The notes beneath the pieces are model-generated. The model worked only from the letters and a program-made list of their open reading frames with translations, did no database searches and was not told the DNA's origin. From contig NZ_PGEN01000001.1 in NCBI RefSeq assembly GCF_002797435.1, positions 248,001 through 312,000 on the forward strand: a DNA stretch of 64,000 bases. The letters run 5' to 3'. The DNA comes from Sphingomonas koreensis (GTDB lineage: Bacteria; Pseudomonadota; Alphaproteobacteria; Sphingomonadales; Sphingomonadaceae). This document shows positions 1 through 8,501 of the stretch, one piece after another. The stretch's first letter is position 1, and each line of letters opens with the position of its first letter. The translations under genes were made by a program, and so were the position numbers.

Positions 1-278
1 ACCTGGCGGTTCACTTCATCGACCAGTTCGGCGCGCCGCTTCCAGCTCGTGCTCGCCGGTGTCGGCTCGCTCTTCCGCAACGATTTGGGGATGCGATAGG
101 GCGATTCCCCGACCTTTGAGCAGATGACGACCTCTTCCTCGCTTGAGGCCTTCGGGCACTGATCGTCACCATAAAGAAGCACGCTGCGCACCCGCTGCGG
201 CGGCGCATTGTCGTCGTCTGCCTCTTGCGCAAGCACCGGGGTCGCGGCCAGCGCCGCCAGCATCAGAACTCGGATCAT
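1..278 (-). CDS. small secreted protein of unknown function (3' end outside window)
   Basis: Partial gene: the start is inside the window and the end lies before base 1. The ATG at 278 has a GGGAG ribosome binding site upstream. The 92 visible residues open with a Sec signal peptide (hydrophobic residues about 3-16, likely cleavage near VLA-Q). An acidic stretch follows, with two cysteines in DDQCPK and VVICSK, then SPYRIPKSLR. The two cysteines could form a disulfide in the periplasm (inference). From memory, small secreted proteins of this style are common in sphingomonads. I recognise no enzymatic motif and assign no function. Confidence 0.7.
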   Translation of the reverse strand, partial: MIRVLMLAALAATPVLAQEADDDNAPPQRVRSVLLYGDDQCPKASSEEEVVICSKVGESPYRIPKSLRKSEPTPASTSWKRRAELVDEVNRQ

Positions 279-369
279 CACGCAACTCCCGTCAGGCACA
301 CGCCTGACATAGGTATCGCATCGGGCCGCATTAAGGCCGCCTGAACCGTGATCGGCTGCCAATTTGAGA

Positions 370-388
370 TTTACCCCAAACGGGTGAA
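370..388. promoter_or_regulatory. operator-like dyad 1 upstream of the HTH-DAHP synthase gene
   Basis: Inverted repeat TTTACCC-N5-GGGTGAA, arms matching at 6 of 7 positions. It lies 47 bp before the ATG at 436 and shares its 19-bp layout with a second dyad 36 bp downstream. A possible -35-like TTGAGA (364-369) and a weak -10-like TTATCG (389-394) flank it. A protein bound here would block that promoter if it is real. Confidence 0.5.
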
Positions 389-405
389 TTTATCGCTTGC
401 ACCCA

Positions 406-424
406 TTTACCCGGCGGGGGTAAG
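406..424. promoter_or_regulatory. operator-like dyad 2 upstream of the HTH-DAHP synthase gene
   Basis: Inverted repeat TTTACCC-N5-GGGTAAG; the inner six bases TTACCC/GGGTAA are perfect. It ends 11 bp before the ATG at 436. The half-site and the 5-bp spacer equal those of dyad 1, and the two centres are 36 bp apart, so both lie on nearly the same face of the helix. The natural candidate ligand is the HTH domain encoded just downstream (inference). Confidence 0.5.
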
Positions 425-435
425 GCGCTCGCACC

Positions 436-2019
436 ATGACGACATTAGCTGGTTCGAAAATCCGCCGCTTCCGCGAAGAACGCTCCCTCTCCCGCGCCGC
501 CTTCGGCGCATGGTTCGACACGCCCGGTTCGACCGTTCAGGGCTGGGAAGAGGATGGCAAGCGCGCTTCGCCCGCCGTGCTCAACCAGATCGCCGCCAAC
601 GGCATCGCGCATCATCAGGACTGGTACGTCCATGTCCGTAATTTGGAGCAGGCCATGGGATGGACCCCCGACAGCTGGAAATCGGCCGAAGCGCGCCAGC
701 TCCCGATTTACCCCGATACCGCTACGCTCGCTGCCGCGACCACCCAGCTTTCAAGCTTCCCCCCGCTGGTGTTCGCCGGCGAAGCGCGTGCGCTGACGCA
801 GGAACTGGCCAAAGTCGCACGCGGCGAGGCCTTCCTGCTGCAGGGCGGTGACTGCGCAGAGAGCTTCGCGGAGTTCCACCCCAATAACATCCGCGATACC
901 TTCCGCGTCATCCTCCAGATGGCAGTCGTGCTGACCTTTGCGTCGAAGCTGCCGACGGTGAAGGTCGGCCGCATGGCCGGCCAGTTCGCCAAGCCGCGCT
1001 CGGCTGATACCGAGACGATCAATGGTGTCGAGTTGCCCAGCTACCGCGGCGACAATGTCAACGACATTGCCTTCACCCCAGAAGCACGCATCCCCGATCC
1101 GCAGCGGATGATCCAGGGCTACAGCCAGTCCGCCGCGACGCTCAACCTGCTGCGCGCCTTCGCCAGCGGTGGCTACGCGAACCTGCATCAGGTCCACAAA
1201 TGGACGCTCGACTTCATGGGCAAGAGCCCCTGGAGCGCCAAGTTCGCCGATGTCGCCGACCGGATCGGCGAGGCGCTGGACTTCATGCAGGCCTGCGGGA
1301 TCGACGCCGACAGCGTCCCCCAGCTCAAGGGCACCGATTTCTACACCAGCCACGAAGCGCTCCTGCTCCCCTATGAGCAGGCGCTGACCCGGCAGGATTC
1401 GCTCACCGGTGACTGGTACGACACCAGCGCCCACATGCTCTGGATCGGCGACCGCACCCGGTTCGACGGATCGGCGCATGTCGAGTTCCTGCGCGGTATC
1501 GGCAACCCGATCGGCATGAAGTGCGGACCCAGTCTCGAGCCCGACGCGCTGTTGCGCCTGCTCGACACGCTGAATCCCGCACGTACACCGGGCCGCCTAA
1601 CCCTCATCACCCGCTATGGCCATGACAAGATCGAGGACGGTCTGCCCAAGCTCGTCCGCGCGGTGAAGCGCGAGGGGCATCCGGTGGTGTGGAGTTGTGA
1701 CCCGATGCACGGCAACGTCGTCAAGGCGGCCAATGGCTACAAGACCCGCCCGTTCGAGCGCATCCTGGCCGAGGTCCGCGGTTTCTTCGCCGTGCATCGC
1801 GCCGAGGGCACCTATGCCGGCGGCATCCATGCCGAGATGACCGGACAGAACGTGACCGAGTGCACCGGCGGCATGATCGACGTCAGCGAGCACGACCTGG
1901 CCGATCGCTATCACACCCATTGCGACCCGCGCCTCAACGCGGGGCAGAGCCTCGAGCTGGCCTTCCTGCTGGCCGAGATGCTCAACGAAGAGATGGCGGA
2001 GCGGCGCAAGGCCGCTTGA
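436..2019 (+). CDS. class II DAHP synthase with N-terminal XRE-like HTH domain
   Basis: 3-Deoxy-D-arabino-heptulosonate-7-phosphate synthase condenses phosphoenolpyruvate and erythrose 4-phosphate, the first step of the shikimate pathway, in the cytosol. The class II body starts at Met74 ([10 protein letters not shown]) and carries [11 protein letters not shown] (residues 134-144, Cys140) and [11 protein letters not shown]. From Met74 it is 454 residues, the normal family length. Residues 1-73 are extra and look like an XRE/Cro helix-turn-helix ([36 protein letters not shown]). No stop separates the two parts. The ATG at 436 has only a weak ribosome binding site, whereas the internal ATG at 655 has GGAG at 645-648 with ideal 6-nt spacing. 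Two products, a fusion and a standard enzyme, are therefore possible (inference). Two dyads precede the gene. Confidence 0.93.
   Translation: MTTLAGSKIRRFREERSLSRAAFGAWFDTPGSTVQGWEEDGKRASPAVLNQIAANGIAHHQDWYVHVRNLEQAMGWTPDSWKSAEARQLPIYPDTATLAAATTQLSSFPPLVFAGEARALTQELAKVARGEAFLLQGGDCAESFAEFHPNNIRDTFRVILQMAVVLTFASKLPTVKVGRMAGQFAKPRSADTETINGVELPSYRGDNVNDIAFTPEARIPDPQRMIQGYSQSAATLNLLRAFASGGYANLHQVHKWTLDFMGKSPWSAKFADVADRIGEALDFMQACGIDADSVPQLKGTDFYTSHEALLLPYEQALTRQDSLTGDWYDTSAHMLWIGDRTRFDGSAHVEFLRGIGNPIGMKCGPSLEPDALLRLLDTLNPARTPGRLTLITRYGHDKIEDGLPKLVRAVKREGHPVVWSCDPMHGNVVKAANGYKTRPFERILAEVRGFFAVHRAEGTYAGGIHAEMTGQNVTECTGGMIDVSEHDLADRYHTHCDPRLNAGQSLELAFLLAEMLNEEMAERRKAA
645..657 (+). promoter_or_regulatory. 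internal ribosome binding site and ATG for the DAHP synthase body
   Basis: GGAG at 645-648, six nucleotides, then ATG at 655-657, in frame with the upstream HTH coding sequence. The enzyme made from this ATG has the usual class II DAHP synthase N-terminus. The site decides whether the HTH part is fused to all or only some of the protein. Confidence 0.5.
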
Positions 2020-2023
2020 ACGG

Positions 2024-2548
2024 TCAGGCCTCGATGGGTCCCGCAACCTCGATCCGGGGGTTGCGGAACCCCATCGCGATCCATGCGCCGAGCAGCTTAG
2101 CGTAGAAGCCGATCGAGTGGCTCTTCAGGTTGGGAATGTCGTCCGGCAACCTCGATGCATCGGCGAGATCGCCGGTCATCGTCCGCAGTTCGGGCTTGGG
2201 CCGGTCGCGTTCCGGCCACAGGTGCAGGTAGATGCTCAGCCAGTGCCCGCTCTTCACCTCGAGGAACAGGGGCGTGTTGCAGCACGCCGCGACCACGCGG
2301 CGCGTACCGGCATCAGGTTTCAATTTGAACTCGCGCAGATGTTCCACTCCCGCCAAGATGCGTATCCGGTCCTTGCGATATTCGGCTGCTGGCGTCGCGG
2401 CGTAGTCGGTGAGGATGGTGGGCGCGCCTGGAAGGGCGGCAAGCCGAGCCGCCGCTGCCCGACAACTGTCGCATAGACACTCAGACACCAGGATCGGCTT
2501 GCCCGACACCTCGAAGTGCGTGGCGCCGCATGTACACCCGATCATCAT
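2024..2548 (-). CDS. GFA/CENP-V-like zinc protein (DUF6151-like)
   Basis: 174 residues from the ATG at 2548, which has GAGGTG 9 nt upstream; the frame is open further 5' but overlaps the neighbour. Zinc-binding cysteines occur as CTC near the N-terminus (C5, C7) and C-L-C-D-S-C (C24, C26, C29), with a further CC in VAACCNTPLF. This resembles the glutathione-dependent formaldehyde-activating (GFA) fold, whose real substrates are mostly unknown. The upstream gene's TGA overlaps this gene's Shine-Dalgarno, so the genes at 4217-2024 look like one translationally coupled unit. Its stop faces that of the DAHP synthase gene 4 bp away. Family assignment is from motif recall. Confidence 0.75.
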   Translation of the reverse strand: MMIGCTCGATHFEVSGKPILVSECLCDSCRAAAARLAALPGAPTILTDYAATPAAEYRKDRIRILAGVEHLREFKLKPDAGTRRVVAACCNTPLFLEVKSGHWLSIYLHLWPERDRPKPELRTMTGDLADASRLPDDIPNLKSHSIGFYAKLLGAWIAMGFRNPRIEVAGPIEA

Positions 2549-2556
2549 GCTGTCAT

Positions 2557-3141
2557 TCACCTCGCATCCTCCATTCTCAGATAGCGCATCACCCAGTTGG
2601 TCTCCCATGTCACGCCGTCATCGACCGAGAAGGCTTGCTCCCATCGCGCCTCCTCCCGGTTCACCGATGCAAACTGTCCCCGTACCAGCAACTGCCGGCC
2701 CTCGAATGTGTCGCGCGACAAGAATGTGCCGACACCCCTGGAGAACCGCCCGTACAGTGGCGGGTCGATCTTGCTCAGATCGCCCCCCGACAGATACCAG
2801 TCCGCCCAGCGACCGCCCGGCTCGTCCAACGCGCGCAATCCCATGCCGTAGCTGGTTCGCCCGCCGCGGTACGAGATGCTCTCGTTGAGATTGACGAGCC
2901 CGCCGAACATCTGCTGGCAATGCGTGCGGCCAGCGAACGCCTCCCAGTCGTTGCTCCCCGCCAGCCGCTTGCGTAGCCGCTGATGCTCGACGCGCCAGCT
3001 GCCGAGGAAATAGTCGAAATCCCCGCGAGAAGCTGTTCCAGGCGGTAGCTGCACCTCCGCTTCGGCCGCCTTCACCCCCCGCGCGCTCAGCCCCGCCAGC
3101 GCCAGCACCGCGCTCTGGATCACTCTCCGCCGTTGCATCAT
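2557..3141 (-). CDS. secreted single-domain DUF1579-like protein
   Basis: 194 residues. The N-terminus MMQRRRVIQSAVLALAGL has a basic head and a hydrophobic core, so it is probably exported (Sec or weak Tat type). The rest is one domain of about 150 residues: DYFLGSWRVEHQRLRKRL, a GG segment, RIDPP-like KIDPPLYGRF, GVGTF, FEGR, and WEQAFSVDDGVTWETNW. The same landmarks occur twice in the gene immediately upstream. The pattern of short beta strands rich in Trp recalls DUF1579-type beta barrels (inference). It starts inside the stop codon of the upstream gene (ATGATG over TGA), indicating translational coupling. Function unknown. Confidence 0.8.
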   Translation of the reverse strand: MMQRRRVIQSAVLALAGLSARGVKAAEAEVQLPPGTASRGDFDYFLGSWRVEHQRLRKRLAGSNDWEAFAGRTHCQQMFGGLVNLNESISYRGGRTSYGMGLRALDEPGGRWADWYLSGGDLSKIDPPLYGRFSRGVGTFLSRDTFEGRQLLVRGQFASVNREEARWEQAFSVDDGVTWETNWVMRYLRMEDAR

Positions 3142-4217
3142 GCCATCCGCGTGAAATCGGAGACCCAGTTGACCTCCCAGCTATCGCCTCCGTCCGCTGA
3201 GAAGGCTTGTTCCCACCGCGCGGTCGTCCCTGTGATGCGCGACCAGGTGACACGTGCCTTGACCGGCCGCCCCTCATGTTCGTCATCGGAGAAATAGGTC
3301 CCGACCCCATCGACGAACCTGCCACGCAGCGGCGTGCCGATCTTTCCCGGGTCACGCCCGTCAAGCCACCAGCTCAACCACTCGCGCGTCGCCGGATCCC
3401 ATGCGCGAAAGCCCACGCCGCGGAACGCGCCGCCCGGCGCGTTCATCAGATTGTCGCCGACATTACCGTTGCCGCCCAGCGTCGGCCAGTTGACGAAGGT
3501 CCCGCTGAACTCGTCCCATTCGCGGCTCCCGATCAGCCGCTTGCGCAGCTTGCGATGACGCACGGTCCAGCGCCCCGCCAGGAAACCCCAGTCATCGGGC
3601 GCACGCGTCGCGTCTCCTTGCGGCAGCAAAGGCAAGGGGGTCGGGGTCGCCGCGGTGCGAGTGAAGAAATTCTCCCAGTTCATTTCCCAACTCGCCCCGT
3701 CATCCGGCGAAAAGGATTGCTGCCAGTGCGGTCGCGAGCTGCGGATCCCCCGCCAGCGAAAGCGCACGTCAATCAGGCGCCCTTCGAATAGATCCGATCC
3801 GCTGAAGGTTCCCGAATCGCCATGGAACCGCCCGGTCACTGGCGGGTCGATCCGAGTCGGGTTGCGCCCGTCCAGCCACCAGATCGACCAGCGATCGCTC
3901 GCGGGATCATAGGCGCGGATGCCCACCGCCCGGTAATCGCCACCGGGCAAGTGCAGGATATTGTCGTCGATCGTACCAAGCCCGCCCAGCGTCATCCAAA
4001 CCGCGCTGGTTCCGGCAAAGCAGTCCCAATGATTGTCCCGCACAAGCCTTCGCCGAAGCCGTCGGTGCTCGACCTTCCAGTTTCCTTCAAGCCAGGCCCA
4101 GTCGCCTCGGCGGTCCACTTCCCAAAGCACGCCACGCGCCGCTGCAGGCAGAACGAGCCCGGCTCCACCCAATCCCGCAATCATCGCCCGCCGATCCAGG
4201 GCGTCAAAGTTCCTCAT
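3138..4217 (-). CDS. secreted protein with two tandem DUF1579-like domains
   Basis: 359 residues from the ATG at 4217, chosen because AGGG lies 7 nt upstream; an earlier in-frame start at 4235 has no such site. A signal sequence (RRAMIAGLGGAGLVLPAAA) is followed by two homologous repeats of about 155 residues, each with W.VEHR/RHR, LRKRL, LGG, GGxxRxVGxRAxDP, W(W)LDGR(N/D)P, GTPL/DPPVTGRF, EGR and W(Q/E)Q(S/A)FSxDGGxSWEVNW. Both repeats resemble the single domain in the next gene, so three copies sit side by side. A divergent LysR regulator starts 136 bp away and may control the unit. Function not recognised. Confidence 0.8.
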   Translation of the reverse strand: MRNFDALDRRAMIAGLGGAGLVLPAAARGVLWEVDRRGDWAWLEGNWKVEHRRLRRRLVRDNHWDCFAGTSAVWMTLGGLGTIDDNILHLPGGDYRAVGIRAYDPASDRWSIWWLDGRNPTRIDPPVTGRFHGDSGTFSGSDLFEGRLIDVRFRWRGIRSSRPHWQQSFSPDDGASWEMNWENFFTRTAATPTPLPLLPQGDATRAPDDWGFLAGRWTVRHRKLRKRLIGSREWDEFSGTFVNWPTLGGNGNVGDNLMNAPGGAFRGVGFRAWDPATREWLSWWLDGRDPGKIGTPLRGRFVDGVGTYFSDDEHEGRPVKARVTWSRITGTTARWEQAFSADGGDSWEVNWVSDFTRMA

Positions 4218-4295
4218 GCGTCCGCCCTCCAGCAAAGACTGTCGCTTTCTTGCGGCCTTGCTGGACGTTCCGGGACTCGAAAGATCGCCTCCTAC

Positions 4296-4313
4296 CCCTA
4301 GTATGGCTTAGGG
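4296..4313. promoter_or_regulatory. dyad in the LysR/DUF1579-like intergenic region
   Basis: CCCTA-N8-TAGGG, a perfect 5-bp inverted repeat in the 136-bp divergent region. It lies about 40 bp before the LysR start and 80 bp before the other gene. An interrupted dyad here is where a LysR-type regulator usually binds, although the spacing is not the classical T-N11-A form. Confidence 0.4.
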
Positions 4314-4353
4314 TAATGCTTCCCATTCGATTCCGACAGGTTAAGCTTGCTTT

Positions 4354-5247
4354 GTGGTGACCTCCGACCTGCCCTCGCTGATCGCTATTCGCGCCTTCGA
4401 AGCAGCTGCGCGGCTCGGCGGTTTCGCATCCGCCGCGCGTGAGCTTGATACCACTGCCGCGGCGGTCAGCTACCATGTCCGTCGGCTTGAGCAGGAGCTG
4501 GGGATCGACCTGTTTCACAGGCATGCGCAACGCGTCGAGCTGTCGACGGCGGGTGCGCTCCTCGCGGCAGACGCGCTGTCCGCCTTCACCACGTTGCGTG
4601 CAGGGTTCGCCCGGGCAATCGATGCCGACCAGACCCGGCTCGGCATCACTGCCCTGCCCTCGCTCGGTACGACCTGGTTAGCGCCGCGCCTGGGGCGATT
4701 TCGAGCGCTCCATCCCGAATTGAGGGTCGAGCTTGACCTTTCGCCCGATCCCCGCGACCTCGCCGGCGGTGGCTACGATGTCGCGATCCGCAACGGGCAT
4801 GGCAACTGGCCGGCGCTGCATGCGATCCCGCTGTTCCCCAGCGTGTTCACGCCATTATGTGCACCCGGGCTGGCCGATATCGCCCGCGACCTCGAAGACC
4901 CTAATCGCCAGCTTCGCGTGTCACTGCTTGGCCGACCGGACTGGTGGGCGCTGTGGTACCGCGATCTCGGCCATGCAAACGGCCCGGCGCCGGAGCGTTT
5001 CGGCACCACCTTTTCTGCAGAATATCTGGATGTTGCGGCGGCTATCGCCGGTCACGGCGTCGCGATCGGCTCACCGATTCTGTTCGCCGATGATATTGCC
5101 GCCGGGCGTTTGACCCGCGTCCATCCGCATGCGGCCACCGATGGCCGCGCCTTCTGGCTCGTCTATCCCGCGGCGCGGCAGCGCAGCGCGAAGATCGTCG
5201 CATTCCGCCAGTGGATCGCCGCCGAGATTGCGGCGGCGATCCACTGA
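4354..5247 (+). CDS. LysR-family transcriptional regulator (GcvA-like)
   Basis: 297 residues, the usual LysR length. The N-terminal winged HTH (LIAIRAFEAAARLGGFASAA, then AAAVSYHVRRLEQELGIDLFHR) is followed by a periplasmic-binding-like effector domain from about residue 92. The sequence style (AVSxHVRxLExxLGxxLFxR, GGYDVAIRNGHG) is that of the GcvA/AmpR subgroup. It starts with GTG at 4354 and is transcribed away from the two DUF1579-like genes. LysR regulators commonly control the divergent neighbour and themselves, so those genes are the first candidate targets (inference). The effector is unknown. Confidence 0.92.
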   Translation: MVTSDLPSLIAIRAFEAAARLGGFASAARELDTTAAAVSYHVRRLEQELGIDLFHRHAQRVELSTAGALLAADALSAFTTLRAGFARAIDADQTRLGITALPSLGTTWLAPRLGRFRALHPELRVELDLSPDPRDLAGGGYDVAIRNGHGNWPALHAIPLFPSVFTPLCAPGLADIARDLEDPNRQLRVSLLGRPDWWALWYRDLGHANGPAPERFGTTFSAEYLDVAAAIAGHGVAIGSPILFADDIAAGRLTRVHPHAATDGRAFWLVYPAARQRSAKIVAFRQWIAAEIAAAIH

Positions 5248-5253
5248 TGCGGC

Positions 5254-5907
<654 letters not shown>

Positions 5908-5923
5908 GTCTCTCCGTCGGAAA

Positions 5924-6916
5924 TCACTGGTTTTGGAGTGCCGCAACGCTGCGCACGGGGTTGGGGAGGATGAACCAGCCCGATCCCCACAGCGGCGCGA
6001 CCATCGTTTCGGTCGCCGCGGTCTGGCGTTTGGCAGCGTCGTTCGTCACCTCGAACAGCGTGCTGAAATCGTTGAGCGAGTCGCCGACCAGCGCGACGAC
6101 GCAATAGCCGGCAGCGATCACCTGACGCACCTGCTCGTCGCCCTTGCCGGTTTCCGCGCTGCCGGCCAGGATCAGTGTCCGTCCGGGCTCGAACCGGCCA
6201 AAGCCGAGATGATCGAGCAGGCCCGCCACGCCGGGCGCGCTTTCGGGGGAACGCCGGGTAGTGAAGATCACCGCAATGCCCTCGCGCCGCGCGGCGTCGA
6301 TCCCTTCCACGGCGCCGGGGGTCGCGGTCACCGCATCGCTGCCATCCCCCTTCCAGCGGCGCCAGGGCGCATCGGGGTCCGCCGCCTTGTCAGCGCTTTC
6401 GTCAAGATCGAAGATCACCGCCAGCGGCTTGCTTCCGCAGCTCGAATAGCGCGGCGCGTCCAACGTCGTGCCGGGCATCAACACCACCGATTGCAGCGGC
6501 TCGCCCTTGCGGCGACGTTCGACCTGCAGCGTGAGATGGTTCCACAAAGCCTGATAGGCCTGAAGGCTGTAGGCCGCGGCTTCACCGGTCCCGGCGGTCA
6601 TACCGTCGCCGGACGGCGGAGGCAGCGTGCCGGGTACAGGAGCGCCGCCCGGCACCGGAAGCGTGTCGTGCCTGGGCTGCGTAATCCTCTTTCCCTCGAT
6701 CGCTGCCAACGCGGCGCGTCCCTCGGCAGTACGCATGCCGACCGGCTCGCCCTGATCTTGTCGCTCGTCCTTCTTCGCCTTGCGCGTCTTGCCCTCGCCC
6801 TTGAGTTGGTCCCGCGCCATCACGCCGCCAGCCACGATCGGCACGGCCGCAACAACGCAGCCGCCCGTCAGCACCGGCAGCAGCATCAACGCGGCCGCGG
6901 CGCACAGCCGGTTCAC
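5924..6916 (-). CDS. HAD-superfamily acid phosphatase-like lipoprotein
   Basis: 330 residues. A lipobox (LTGGC, Cys20) predicts an acylated lipoprotein. A charged linker rich in Lys, Pro and Gly reaches to about residue 110. The C-terminal part is a HAD fold: motif I VIFDLDES, motif II in VIFTTRRS, and motif [14 protein letters not shown]. This matches class C (e(P4)-type) acid phosphatases, which dephosphorylate nucleotides or other phosphomonoesters in the periplasm; motif I ends in Ser rather than the common Thr. Its start overlaps the end of scoA by ATGA and scoB follows 16 bp later, so it is co-translated with the CoA transferase. The link between them is unexplained. Confidence 0.82.
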   Translation of the reverse strand: MNRLCAAAALMLLPVLTGGCVVAAVPIVAGGVMARDQLKGEGKTRKAKKDERQDQGEPVGMRTAEGRAALAAIEGKRITQPRHDTLPVPGGAPVPGTLPPPSGDGMTAGTGEAAAYSLQAYQALWNHLTLQVERRRKGEPLQSVVLMPGTTLDAPRYSSCGSKPLAVIFDLDESADKAADPDAPWRRWKGDGSDAVTATPGAVEGIDAARREGIAVIFTTRRSPESAPGVAGLLDHLGFGRFEPGRTLILAGSAETGKGDEQVRQVIAAGYCVVALVGDSLNDFSTLFEVTNDAAKRQTAATETMVAPLWGSGWFILPNPVRSVAALQNQ

Positions 6917-7620
6917 GCGGTTTCCCGCGCCCGCGTGGTCCGGAACTCGATCTTCTTGTCGTATGGCGCGCCCACGATCATCCGCTTCACATAGATGCCC
7001 GGGAGATGGATCGCATCGGGATCAAGGCTGCCGACCGGCACCACTTCCTCGACTTCGGCGACACAGATGTTCGCTGCGGTCGCCATCGGCTGGTTGAAGT
7101 TGCGTGCGGTCTTGCGGAAGATCAGGTTCCCCGCCTCGTCCGCCTTCCAGCCCTTGATGATGGCCAGATCGGCGCGGATGCCGCGCTCTAGGATATATTC
7201 CTGGCCATCGAAGACCTTGGTTTCCTTGCCCTCGGCCACCTTCGTGCCGACGCCGGTCTTGGTGTAGAAGCCGGGGATACCCGCACCGCCTGCGCGGCAG
7301 CGTTCGGCCAGCGTGCCCTGCGGACAGAATTCGACTTCCAGCTCGCCGGCCAGATACTGCCGCTCGAACTCCTTGTTCTCGCCGACATAGGAGGAGATCA
7401 TCTTCCTGACCTGGCGGCTGCGCAACAGCTTGCCCAGGCCCTCATTGTCGATCCCCGCATTGTTCGACGCGATGGTCATATCCCTCACGCCCGAAGCCTG
7501 AATCGCGTCGATCAGCCGCTCGGGGATGCCGCACAGCCCGAACCCGCCCGCGCAGATCGTAATGCCATCGTGGAGCAGGCCCTCAAGCGCGGCCTCGGCA
7601 CTGGGATAGAGCTTCTTCAT
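6913..7620 (-). CDS. scoA: 3-oxoacid CoA-transferase subunit A
   Basis: 235 residues from the ATG at 7620 ([12 protein letters not shown]), preceded by GGAGAG; this gives the standard family N-terminus. Conserved blocks include [49 protein letters not shown] and FNQPMATAA. It forms the heteromeric succinyl-CoA:3-ketoacid transferase with ScoB. The usual order scoA-scoB is interrupted here by a phosphatase lipoprotein gene that overlaps scoA by 4 bp. Subunit identity is clear; substrate preference is not visible from sequence. Confidence 0.95.
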   Translation of the reverse strand: MKKLYPSAEAALEGLLHDGITICAGGFGLCGIPERLIDAIQASGVRDMTIASNNAGIDNEGLGKLLRSRQVRKMISSYVGENKEFERQYLAGELEVEFCPQGTLAERCRAGGAGIPGFYTKTGVGTKVAEGKETKVFDGQEYILERGIRADLAIIKGWKADEAGNLIFRKTARNFNQPMATAANICVAEVEEVVPVGSLDPDAIHLPGIYVKRMIVGAPYDKKIEFRTTRARETA

Positions 7621-7730
7621 CGCGGCGATTCTCTCCTGTGTGCGTTTGCGTGCGCGATAGTCGGGCGATCCGGGGGCGGTCAAGCAAAGCTGAACCGGGT
7701 TTCAACTTGAGTTGCGGCAAGCGAAACAAC

Positions 7731-7743
7731 GCTGCAACGCAGC
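7731..7743. repeat. short palindrome in the 7621-7821 intergenic region
   Basis: GCTGC-AAC-GCAGC, a perfect 5-bp inverted repeat about 20 bp upstream of the -35 box at 7764. It could be an operator for the small membrane protein gene or for the divergent sco operon. No regulator can be named. Confidence 0.3.
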
Positions 7744-7763
7744 AAAGTTACGACGAGCCGAAA

Positions 7764-7792
7764 TTGAAGCGTTAACCCTTCCCCTGTAATTT
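7764..7792 (+). promoter_or_regulatory. sigma70-like promoter with CtrA-like TTAACC in the spacer
   Basis: TTGAAG (7764-7769), 17-bp spacer, TAATTT (7787-7792), about 30 bp before the ATG at 7822. The spacer contains TTAACC (7772-7777), the core of a CtrA half-site. Binding there would compete with RNA polymerase. Confidence 0.5.
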
Positions 7793-7821
7793 AGCGCCGC
7801 ATTTCGGGGCGGGACAGCGCA

Positions 7822-8046
7822 ATGATCGAGTTCACGGTTTTCCTGTATGGGTTGCTGACGGCCTTCGTCCTGATGTCGGCCGGGCAGAATCGCCGTCTCG
7901 AGCGTCCCAACCCGGCAATGGTGACCGCAGTCGGCTGGGGCCTGTTCTCGATGTCGTCGACGCTCGCAGTCCTTCTCGGCGGCGTCTCGCTGGCGCTGGC
8001 GCTCGGCATGGACATCCCCAGCCTAGCTCACCTCGCCCTTCGCTAA
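7822..8046 (+). CDS. small two-helix membrane protein
   Basis: 74 residues. Two hydrophobic helices (about residues 3-20 and 35-62) flank a short basic segment, GQNRRLERPN. The ATG at 7822 has GGGCGGG-type purine-rich sequence upstream and a good promoter at 7764-7792. No family is recognised. The gene is monocistronic: the next gene downstream is on the other strand. The CtrA-like core in its promoter hints at cell-cycle control (inference). Confidence 0.6.
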   Translation: MIEFTVFLYGLLTAFVLMSAGQNRRLERPNPAMVTAVGWGLFSMSSTLAVLLGGVSLALALGMDIPSLAHLALR

Positions 8047-8065
8047 CGCACAAGAGCGAACCGGC

Positions 8066-8093
8066 AAAAAAGAATGGGCGGCCGAAGCCGCCC
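8066..8093 (-). terminator. rho-independent terminator of the GlsB/YeaQ gene
   Basis: Read on the minus strand: GGGCGGC, TTCG tetraloop, GCCGCCC, then ATTCTTTTTT. This is a perfect 7-bp stem with a U tract, 27 bp after the stop at 8120. Confidence 0.85.
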
Positions 8094-8119
8094 AGGTGCT
8101 TGGGAAGGTTTTGCCCGGG

Positions 8120-8389
8120 TCAGCGCACCGAACCGCGCCGCACCAGGTTCACGATTCCGAGCAGAACGACTGCGCCGAGGAACGAGACCAGCAGCGAGGT
8201 CAGGCTGAACTCCTGCGTGATGGTCGCGCCGCCGATCAGCGGCGTGATGAGCAGGCCCGCCAGCACCGCGCCGACGATACCCACCACGATGTTCAGGAAC
8301 ATGCCTTGCTGGGCATCGGTGCGCATCACGATGCTGGCCAGCCAGCCCAGCACACCGCCTACGACGAGAAGTACGATGAGATTGATCAT
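8120..8389 (-). CDS. GlsB/YeaQ/YmgE-family stress membrane protein
   Basis: 89 residues with three transmembrane helices (about 2-22, 30-50 and 62-84) and the Gly-rich pattern GGVLGWLASIVM and NIVVGIVGAVLAG of the transglycosylase-associated (YeaQ/GlsB) family. These small proteins are induced by stress; their molecular role is unclear. The ATG at 8389 follows GGAGACGGCAG. A GGAAC-N16-CGTA element at 8437-8461 resembles an EcfG promoter, and a strong terminator closes the unit, so it is a single-gene transcript. Confidence 0.88.
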   Translation of the reverse strand: MINLIVLLVVGGVLGWLASIVMRTDAQQGMFLNIVVGIVGAVLAGLLITPLIGGATITQEFSLTSLLVSFLGAVVLLGIVNLVRRGSVR

Positions 8390-8436
8390 CTGCCGTCTCC
8401 TGCAATCCGGCTCGGCAGTGCCGAGTCATCCAGATA

Positions 8437-8461
8437 TACGGTTGAAACGGCGGGACGTTCC
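8437..8461 (-). promoter_or_regulatory. EcfG-type general stress promoter (candidate)
   Basis: On the minus strand GGAAC (8461-8457), 16 bp, CGTA (8440-8437). The alphaproteobacterial EcfG consensus is GGAAC-N16/17-cGTT, so there is one mismatch in the -10 element. The site lies about 50 bp before the YeaQ-like start. Confidence 0.5.
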
Positions 8462-8501
8462 GCCCGCGAAAAAATTCCACGAGGGATGAGGAGAAGCCGC
8501 G

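Noticed and set aside
436..654. Separate HTH gene ending before the DAHP synthase
   Set aside because: No stop codon in the frame between the HTH and Met74; a TAA at 639-641 is in another frame, so a separate gene would need a frameshift.
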